A stretch of 12,006 bases of DNA from Anaerolineales bacterium (GTDB taxonomy: Bacteria > Chloroflexota > Anaerolineae > Anaerolineales > Villigracilaceae): the NCBI GenBank assembly GCA_025938055.1, contig JAICQC010000097.1, positions 1-12,006 on the forward strand, in the 5' to 3' direction. A program made the translations under genes and the position numbers. Below the pieces are notes generated by a model that was not told the DNA's origin, made no database searches, and saw only the letters and a program-made list of their open reading frames with translations. Shown here piece by piece: positions 6,030-12,006 of this stretch (its first letter is position 1; every line of letters starts with the position of its first letter).

Positions 6030-9000
6030 ATGTCGAACCTCGCGCTGACGGAACTGCTCGCCAGCTATGTCCCAAAGCTGATCCAAAACAGAGTCATCGC
6101 GAACCCCGCTCCCATCGAATCGCCTGTCGCAGAGGAACTCCAGGCTGCCATTCTGTTTGCCGACATTTCAGGTTTTACGCTGCTCACAGAGCGCATGGCT
6201 GAAAAAGGACCCACGGGGGTGGAAACTCTTGCACGCATTCTCAATGAGTATTTTGGTGAACTGATCGATATCATCCACGAGTATGGCGGGGATGTGGTGA
6301 AGTTCGCTGGCGATGCGGTTATCGCGGTTTGGCCCATCGTTCCGGATCTAACCATCAACGACTCCATTTCACGGGCGGACCAGTGGCAGTGGACCATGCG
6401 CGCCACCGAGTGCGCTATCGAGGTCCATAGACGGCTTACCAATTACAAAGCCGAGGATGCCAGCCTTTATCTCAAGCTGGCGGTCAGCATGGGCAAGATC
6501 AGCACCATTCATGTGGGCGGCGTCTTCAATCGCTGGGAATTCCTGATTACGGGCAGCCCTCTGATCGAGCTGGGTATCGCGAATAATATTGCCAGAGCAG
6601 GGGACATTCTGCTTACGCCCTCCGCCTGGAAGTTGATTCGGAATGACTCTAACGCCGAGCCGATCGAATTCGAACTCCAGGATGCGATCGCCCAGGGCGG
6701 GCGCCTGGACAGCCTGAACAAACCGTCCTCCATATTCAGCCTGACAACGCCTCCGGTAATCCCCGATGGTGCCGAGAACTCACTGCGACCGTATATCCCG
6801 GGCGCTGTCATCAACCGCCTCACGGCAGGGCAGAGCAGCTGGATCGCGGAGCTCCGGCGCGTGACCGTGCTTTTTATCAATTTACCAGACCTGAATCAGG
6901 AGACCTCTCTGGAAAGCGCCCAGAGCATCGCACGTCTGATTCAGCGCTCAGTGTATCACTACGAAGGATCGATTAATAAGATCAACGTTGACGATAAGGG
7001 GATTACCATCGTTGCTGCATTGGGGCTGCCACCCTTCTCGCATGAGGATGACCCGACTCGTGGGGTGCAAGCTGCCCTCATGATCCGCAGGGAGCTCACC
7101 AACCTTCGTGTCCCCAGTTATATTGGCATTGCCACGGGACGCATCTTCTGCGGGTCGGTGGGGAATGATGCCCGCCGCGAATATACAATTATTGGCAATG
7201 CAGTTAATTTGTCGGCGCGTTTGATGGGCACAGCGAGCCTGCAGGATGAGCTGATCGCGAAATACATGGTGCCAATTCTGTGCGACCGAGTCACATTCGA
7301 CAGCGCGAAAGAAGCAGTGGAATTCGAGCCGCTTCCGCCTCAACAGATCAAGGGGCGCACGGAGCCGGTGGAGGTTTTCCACGCCCGGGAGCACAAGAAG
7401 AGTATTGTTCGTTCGAAAACGGAATTAATCGGCCGCCAGGAGGAAAAAACACTAATCGCCGCCGCGTTACAGGAACTCTCGCGCGGCGCTCCACACCAGA
7501 CGCTGGTGCTGCAGGGCGAAGCCGGTATCGGCAAATCACGACTGTTCGAAGACCTGATCCGTCAGGCAGAGACGTTAAATGTACAAATGTTTTCCGGGAA
7601 TGGGGATGCCATCGAGAAGTCCAATCCGTACCATGCATGGCGACCCATCTTCAACAGGATTCTTGACCTTGAAGAACTGCTGGCTAGAGGCGAGCTTACA
7701 GAAGAAGCGCAATTGCTTATCGTAGATCGTGTCACGGCAAAGCTGGCAGAAGTCGACCCGGAGCTTGCACGCTATGCTCCACTTGCAGATGTCGTTTTGC
7801 CCATCTCCATCCCGGATAACGAATTGACCTCAGCCATGTCTGGCGAGATCCGCAGTGGGAATGTTCGCGAGCTATTGGCGCGTTTGCTGGCGTTTGAAGC
7901 CAGCCGGGCGCCTCTCCTGATCGTGATGGAGGACCTGCACTGGTTCGACTCGGCGTCGTGGGCGCTGCTGGTGGATGTTCAGCAAAAAGTGCGGTCCCTG
8001 TTCCTCGCCTTGAACACCCGCCCATTAGTTGACCCGATCCCGGTGCAGTTCAAGCAGATCATAGAGACACCTGGTGCACATTTGGTGAGGCTCGAAGCGA
8101 TGATGCTGGACGATGTGGAAGCTCTCGTGTGCCAGCGCCTGGGTGTCAAATCTGTGCCTCCGATGATCAGCAGATTGATCCGCGAAAAGTCCGAGGGACA
8201 TCCCTTCTTTGCAGAGGAACTCGCATATGCCCTGCGCGATACCGGGATTCTTGTGGTCGAAAATCAGGAATGCCGGGTCCATACGCGCTTCATGAATTTT
8301 GAAGACCTGGCGCTGCCCGATACGCTGCAGGCTGCCATTACGAACCGCATCGACAGCCTCAACCCCTCGCAGCAGTTAACCCTTAAGGTCGCCAGCGTCA
8401 TCGGGCGCATCTTTGCGTTTCGTGTCCTCCAGGCGATTCATCCTATCGAAGCCGACAAATCAGCTCTTCACGATTACATGGCGACTCTCACTCGCCTGAG
8501 CCTGACGCTGGTCGAATCAGAAACGCCGGACCTTGCGTACATCTTCAAGCATGCTGTGACGCAGGAGGTGGCGTACAACCTTATGCTCTTCTCACAGCGC
8601 CGGCAGTTGCATCAGGCAGTCGCGGAGTGGATCGAAAAAAGCTACGAGAAGAACCTCGAAGCCTATTACACGCTCCTGGCTCATCACTGGTCGCAAGCCG
8701 CCGAAACTCCAGACACGCGGCGCAATGATCCTGCCCTGCGCAAGGCAGTGGAATATCTTGAGAAGGCTGGCGAACAAGCCATGCAAAATTATGCCAACCA
8801 GGAAGCCGTTCAATTTTTCAGCCAGGCACTTGAGCTGGAGAAGAAGATAGCAGGTCCGGAAGCGGCTCAGGCGGCGCGCGAGCGACGCATCCGCCGGGCA
8901 AGATGGCACAGCCGGCTGGCGCTGGCTCATTACGGACTGGGGTCGCTTCCTGATTGCAGCAGACATGTCCACGAAGCTCTGCGACTATTGGAAAACGGCA

Positions 9001-10289
9001 TGCCCAGGTCCAGCATTCAGATCGGGTTGGGGCTGCTGCCTCAGATCATCCGGCAGGTCTTTCATCGGGCTTTTCCCACGCGGTTTATCGGCTCGGTCCA
9101 AGATGGGCCAGAGAGGGAAGTTGCTGTCGAAGTTGCGCGGCTTTATGAACTGCTGGGCAGGATCTATTTTTATTCCAACGAGACTCTGCCCATCATGTAC
9201 AGCGTGGTGCGATTCACCAATGAGGCGGAAAAGGCAGGACCTTCTCCAGAGCTTGCCTCTGCCTATTCCAGTATGTCTGTACTGGCTGGCTTTGCGCAAC
9301 TGCACACCCTCGCCGAAACCTACGTACAGCGCGCGCTGGCGGTTGCCCGAGAAATGAACCTGCCGTCGAACCTGATCACCGTCTATGTCGTGACCAGCGC
9401 TTATCTGCTGACGGTCGGAAAGTGGGAGGACGTGCGCTCTCGAGTGGAAGAGGCAAAGGCAATTTGTGAACAGTTGGGAGATTATCGTCAATGGGGGGAT
9501 GCCACCGCCATGCTCGGAGAGAGCGCGTTTATCTCCGGCGATACATCCTACTCGATAAGCATACAGCAAGTACTCCTGGAGGATGCACGCCGCCGGCGCA
9601 ATCCACTTCAGCAATGCTGGGGATTACTGGGTGTTGCTGTGAATGACATCCGCCGGGGCAAGGCGTCGGATGCACTTCCCATGCTGGAGGAGGCGCTGCG
9701 CATTTTGGAAGATACGCCCAACCTTGCCTCTTCCATTGAAACGAATGGACAGATTGCCCTGGCATACCTGCGACTGGGGCAGGAGGAAAAAGCGCTCGCT
9801 CATGCCAGGAAAGTGTTGGAACTGAGCGAAAATTTATCTCCGACCGTCTATTCCATGGATATCGGATTTTCCGGCGCCGCGGATGTCTATTTTGAATTAT
9901 GGGAAAAGGCGCTTCAAATCCCAGAGCGAAAGCCCGATGCTGATAGACTCAGACTGCTTGCCGAAAAAGCCATTAAATCCCTGCAAGCCTTCCAAAAGGT
10001 CTTCCCGATCGGGCAGCCTGTTACGCCGCTTTATCGGGGCTGGTACGAATGGCTGACGGGCAAGCCCGAGGCTGCGGTCAAGTCCCTGCACCGAGGTCTC
10101 GAGGCGGCGCTGAAGTTCAATATGCTGTATGAGGAGGGGTTGATCCGTCTCAGGCTAGCTCTCTATGCCCAGGATAACCTTGATGCGCGGAAAAAGAATC
10201 TTTGGCGGGCAATTGAAATTTTTGAGAACATGGGCGCGCAGAATGAACTTCGGCTTGCCCAAGAGGAAGCACAACGATCTGGCATTTAA
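6030..10289 (+). CDS. Soluble-adenylyl-cyclase-like protein: C1-C2, P-loop ATPase, TPR
   Basis: This 1419-residue cytosolic protein has the domain order of animal soluble adenylyl cyclase (ADCY10). C1 (about 38-205) has both metal aspartates, in FADISGFT (D45) and KFAGDAVIAVW (D95). C2 (about 275-400) has lost the metal Asp (FINLPD) but keeps the adenine pair Lys317 (INK) and Thr386 (EYTIIG) plus Asn393 and Arg397 (VNLSAR). One active site per chain is therefore expected, making cAMP. An AAA/STAND-type ATPase follows, with Walker A GEAGIGKS (496-503) and Walker B LLIVMEDLHWFD (629-640), then the FKHAVTQEVAYNLML segment near 838. From about 880 to the end are TPR-like helical repeats that probably sense partners. 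K91 matches the bicarbonate lysine of ADCY10, but the matching arginine appears to be Gly182. CGGAG (6017-6021) lies 8 nt before the ATG. The P450 gene starts 21 bp after its stop. Confidence 0.9.
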   Translation: MSNLALTELLASYVPKLIQNRVIANPAPIESPVAEELQAAILFADISGFTLLTERMAEKGPTGVETLARILNEYFGELIDIIHEYGGDVVKFAGDAVIAVWPIVPDLTINDSISRADQWQWTMRATECAIEVHRRLTNYKAEDASLYLKLAVSMGKISTIHVGGVFNRWEFLITGSPLIELGIANNIARAGDILLTPSAWKLIRNDSNAEPIEFELQDAIAQGGRLDSLNKPSSIFSLTTPPVIPDGAENSLRPYIPGAVINRLTAGQSSWIAELRRVTVLFINLPDLNQETSLESAQSIARLIQRSVYHYEGSINKINVDDKGITIVAALGLPPFSHEDDPTRGVQAALMIRRELTNLRVPSYIGIATGRIFCGSVGNDARREYTIIGNAVNLSARLMGTASLQDELIAKYMVPILCDRVTFDSAKEAVEFEPLPPQQIKGRTEPVEVFHAREHKKSIVRSKTELIGRQEEKTLIAAALQELSRGAPHQTLVLQGEAGIGKSRLFEDLIRQAETLNVQMFSGNGDAIEKSNPYHAWRPIFNRILDLEELLARGELTEEAQLLIVDRVTAKLAEVDPELARYAPLADVVLPISIPDNELTSAMSGEIRSGNVRELLARLLAFEASRAPLLIVMEDLHWFDSASWALLVDVQQKVRSLFLALNTRPLVDPIPVQFKQIIETPGAHLVRLEAMMLDDVEALVCQRLGVKSVPPMISRLIREKSEGHPFFAEELAYALRDTGILVVENQECRVHTRFMNFEDLALPDTLQAAITNRIDSLNPSQQLTLKVASVIGRIFAFRVLQAIHPIEADKSALHDYMATLTRLSLTLVESETPDLAYIFKHAVTQEVAYNLMLFSQRRQLHQAVAEWIEKSYEKNLEAYYTLLAHHWSQAAETPDTRRNDPALRKAVEYLEKAGEQAMQNYANQEAVQFFSQALELEKKIAGPEAAQAARERRIRRARWHSRLALAHYGLGSLPDCSRHVHEALRLLENGMPRSSIQIGLGLLPQIIRQVFHRAFPTRFIGSVQDGPEREVAVEVARLYELLGRIYFYSNETLPIMYSVVRFTNEAEKAGPSPELASAYSSMSVLAGFAQLHTLAETYVQRALAVAREMNLPSNLITVYVVTSAYLLTVGKWEDVRSRVEEAKAICEQLGDYRQWGDATAMLGESAFISGDTSYSISIQQVLLEDARRRRNPLQQCWGLLGVAVNDIRRGKASDALPMLEEALRILEDTPNLASSIETNGQIALAYLRLGQEEKALAHARKVLELSENLSPTVYSMDIGFSGAADVYFELWEKALQIPERKPDADRLRLLAEKAIKSLQAFQKVFPIGQPVTPLYRGWYEWLTGKPEAAVKSLHRGLEAALKFNMLYEEGLIRLRLALYAQDNLDARKKNLWRAIEIFENMGAQNELRLAQEEAQRSGI

Positions 10290-10310
10290 AAACTGATTCC
10301 GGAGGGAAAA

Positions 10311-11732
10311 ATGACAACTGTAGTGCCTATGGGGATGGAAATACCCGGTCCTTCACCGACGCCTGTACTGGGCTGGTTGCCGTGGCTTGTTCGCTTCGCC
10401 TTTGATCCCCTGGTTTCGTTGGAAAGTCTGCGCAATCAATATGGGGATATTGTCAGGCTTGGAATCAAGAACTACGCCGCGATCATGGTCTTTGACCCCG
10501 ACTACAACCGCCAGATCCTGCGCGATCCGTCGAAGTTTTACAGTTACAACACGGATCTGGTGCCGATCCCTTTCCCCAAAAACACATCGATCACTCGCGT
10601 CACGACCGGCATGCCGCTCATGAATGGTCCGCGCCATACCGATCATCGTGGCGCGCTGCTTCCTTATTTTCATAAGAAGTTTATCCTTCGTTATCATGAT
10701 TCCTGTGTGGATGTGACCGAAAGGCTGATCGCCAAATGGCGCCCGAGCAGGGAAGTGAATCTGCGCGCCGAGATGGAAACCCTTGCGATGTGGCTGGCAA
10801 CAGAACCTGTTCTCGGTCTTGATCCTCAACAGGAAGGCGAAGCCATCGGGAGGCAACTTGAGCGCACCATGAAGCTCGTGATGAATCCTTTTGTGCTGAT
10901 GTTCCCTTATAACATCCCCGGGACTCCATTTCACACCATGATGAAAAATGCCGACGAAATGGAACGTATCGTCAGAAGGGTGATTGCGCGCAAAAAGGAG
11001 AATGGTCTAACGGGACACGACATCCTCTCCATCATGATCCAGATGCATAAAGAAGACCCCGAGCGCTTAAGCGAGCACGAACTGCTTGGACATACCACCA
11101 CGATGTTCCGCGGCGGCTATAACCCGAGCGGTATGGCACTCTACTGGACGATTTTTCTGCTCAGCCAGCATCCTCAAAAAATGAAGAAAGTGATCGAAGA
11201 GCTGGATGAGTTGGTGAAGGGAGAGATTCCCACTCAGGAGGAGGTGGCAGGCATGCCTTATCTCGAGGGTGCGCTAAAAGAAGCCATGCGCCTCTTCCCC
11301 GCGGGCACCTGGACCGGGCGCCTTGCCATGCAGGATTTTGAACTGGCTTCCCACCCGTTCCCAAAAGGGACCTGGGTCCTGATGAGCCCGTATATTACGC
11401 ATCGCATCCCTGAAATATTCCCGGAACCTTATAAGTTCAAGCCAGAGCGCTGGCTTTCCATTCACCCCTCTGCCTATGAGTTCATGCCTTTTTCAGGAGG
11501 TCCGCGCTACTGCATTGGCACATCGCTGGCGATGATGCAGTTGAAGATTGCTCTGACGATCCTGTTCAAGCGTTATCGGTTTACGCTGAAGCCCGGCACA
11601 AAAGTGGATTGCACGGGTTTCAATTCGATCCGCCCGAAGCACGGGCTGCCGGTGTTCCTTCACGGTTCCGGCAAGGAACACCCGGCGATCCCGTTCACGG
11701 GAAATGTAAAAAAAATCGTTGACTTTAGTTGA
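10311..11732 (+). CDS. Cytochrome P450 with non-canonical I-helix
   Basis: This 473-residue soluble P450 has no membrane anchor and starts with a Pro-rich IPGPSPTPVLGWLPW. The heme-binding loop is FSGGPRYCIG (394-403), with Cys401 as the thiolate ligand. The K-helix E-x-x-R is EAMR (324-327), with FKPERW (376-381) as the PERF-type motif, and a C-helix HTDHRGALLPYF (109-120) whose Arg113 is a likely propionate contact. In the I-helix, where (A/G)Gx(D/E)T(T/S) delivers protons for O2 cleavage, it reads GGYNPS (268-273), so the acid is Asn and the Thr is Pro. That may mean an altered oxygen-activation route or an isomerase or peroxygenase-like reaction; the substrate is unknown. GGAGGG (10301-10306) precedes the ATG by 4 nt, and the 21-bp gap implies co-transcription with the cyclase. 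No redox partner gene is visible. Confidence 0.92.
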   Translation: MTTVVPMGMEIPGPSPTPVLGWLPWLVRFAFDPLVSLESLRNQYGDIVRLGIKNYAAIMVFDPDYNRQILRDPSKFYSYNTDLVPIPFPKNTSITRVTTGMPLMNGPRHTDHRGALLPYFHKKFILRYHDSCVDVTERLIAKWRPSREVNLRAEMETLAMWLATEPVLGLDPQQEGEAIGRQLERTMKLVMNPFVLMFPYNIPGTPFHTMMKNADEMERIVRRVIARKKENGLTGHDILSIMIQMHKEDPERLSEHELLGHTTTMFRGGYNPSGMALYWTIFLLSQHPQKMKKVIEELDELVKGEIPTQEEVAGMPYLEGALKEAMRLFPAGTWTGRLAMQDFELASHPFPKGTWVLMSPYITHRIPEIFPEPYKFKPERWLSIHPSAYEFMPFSGGPRYCIGTSLAMMQLKIALTILFKRYRFTLKPGTKVDCTGFNSIRPKHGLPVFLHGSGKEHPAIPFTGNVKKIVDFS

Positions 11733-11784
11733 TAAGTAGTTTCTCGCCTGCACGAGCCGTCTATCCGGTCATACCCAGCCATAT

Positions 11785-12006
11785 CTAGGATTGTCCCACC
11801 ACCTCATAGTGAAGCACGTTTGACTCGAATTCGAGCAGAAAGTTTCTATCTTCAGGATAGTATTTTGCGGCTTCCACATCTTCGCCGGCAAAGGCTTTGA
11901 TGGAATCAAGATCCTTCCAGAATGTAAGCGTGATGAAGTGGGTGACAGTGCCATCGTTCCGTTCGAGGATATGAACGCTGAGGTTGCCCTTCACGGATTG
12001 ATAATC
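11785..12006 (-). CDS. Antibiotic-biosynthesis-monooxygenase-like protein, 5' end missing
   Basis: A 73-codon minus-strand frame is open to the right edge, so the start lies outside the window. The visible part has HFITLTFWKDLDSIKAFAG and EDVEAAKYYPEDRNFLLEFE segments, a pattern of the ABM-type dimeric alpha/beta-barrel family. There a Phe-Trp-x-x-x-(D/E)-Ser-x-x-Ala-Phe-Ala-Gly helix precedes Tyr-Tyr-Pro-Glu-Asp and a closing His-Tyr-Glu-Val strand. Relatives include heme-degrading and quinol-oxidising cofactor-free monooxygenases, and many members with no known activity. A GTG at 11992-11994 could be read as a start, but residues before it (DYQS) continue the family pattern, so the gene is called truncated. 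It converges on the P450 with 52 bp between stops, and no clear terminator is visible between them. Confidence 0.75.
   Translation of the reverse strand, partial: DYQSVKGNLSVHILERNDGTVTHFITLTFWKDLDSIKAFAGEDVEAAKYYPEDRNFLLEFESNVLHYEVVGQS

Noticed and set aside
8985..9614. A 209-codon open frame on the minus strand inside the cyclase gene
   Set aside because: It lies fully antisense to the TPR region, has a composition typical of shadow frames, and shows no recognisable domain or binding site. The plus-strand protein is coherent throughout.
6030..11732. A cyclic-nucleotide anti-phage system (CBASS/Pycsar type)
   Set aside because: The cyclase is of soluble-adenylyl-cyclase type rather than a CD-NTase or PycC. 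The neighbour is a P450 and not a typical effector, so there is no positive evidence for defence.

Overview
The window looks like chromosomal DNA of a Chloroflexota bacterium, probably an Anaerolineae-type lineage. This is inferred from style rather than a marker gene. The clues are a lipoprotein with a long Thr/Pro tether, a giant cyclase-ATPase-TPR regulator, a ferritin-like/VIT1 fusion, and moderately GC-rich coding sequence with strong AGGAGG-type ribosome binding sites. There are no rRNA or tRNA genes, insertion sequences or CRISPR arrays.

Layout. (1) Positions 1-933, plus strand: the tail of an upstream frame (or a leader peptide) runs into a strong terminator-like hairpin, followed by an Erm-family 23S rRNA adenine methyltransferase. 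(2) Positions 1028-4931, minus strand: five genes in one direction. In transcription order they are a ferritin-like/VIT1 membrane metal transporter, a DUF1786 ASKHA-like protein, a VOC (glyoxalase-fold) protein, a small lipoprotein and a class I SAM methyltransferase. The gaps are 12-69 bp, so part or all may be one transcription unit. (3) Positions 4932-5114: a divergent promoter region. (4) Positions 5115-5952, plus strand: a Thr/Pro-tethered lipoprotein with its own clear intrinsic terminator. (5) Positions 6030-11732, plus strand: a 1419-residue class III adenylate cyclase with the domain order of animal soluble adenylyl cyclase (C1-C2-P-loop ATPase-TPR). A cytochrome P450 with a non-canonical I-helix follows 21 bp downstream. 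(6) Positions 11785 to the right edge, minus strand: a 5'-truncated antibiotic-biosynthesis-monooxygenase-like protein, convergent with the P450.

How the genes may work together. The cyclase and P450 look co-transcribed, which pairs a large signal-integrating cyclase with an oxidase. The minus-strand cluster starts with a metal-handling membrane protein; the other members have no obvious shared pathway. The erm gene sits alone behind a hairpin that could act as an attenuator. The points most worth a second look are the soluble-adenylyl-cyclase-like enzyme, which keeps its catalytic residues but seems to lack the bicarbonate-binding Arg; the P450 without its acid/Thr pair; the erm leader hairpin and its Ser-Ile-Pro-Tyr motif; and a hairpin over the ribosome binding site of the DUF1786 gene.
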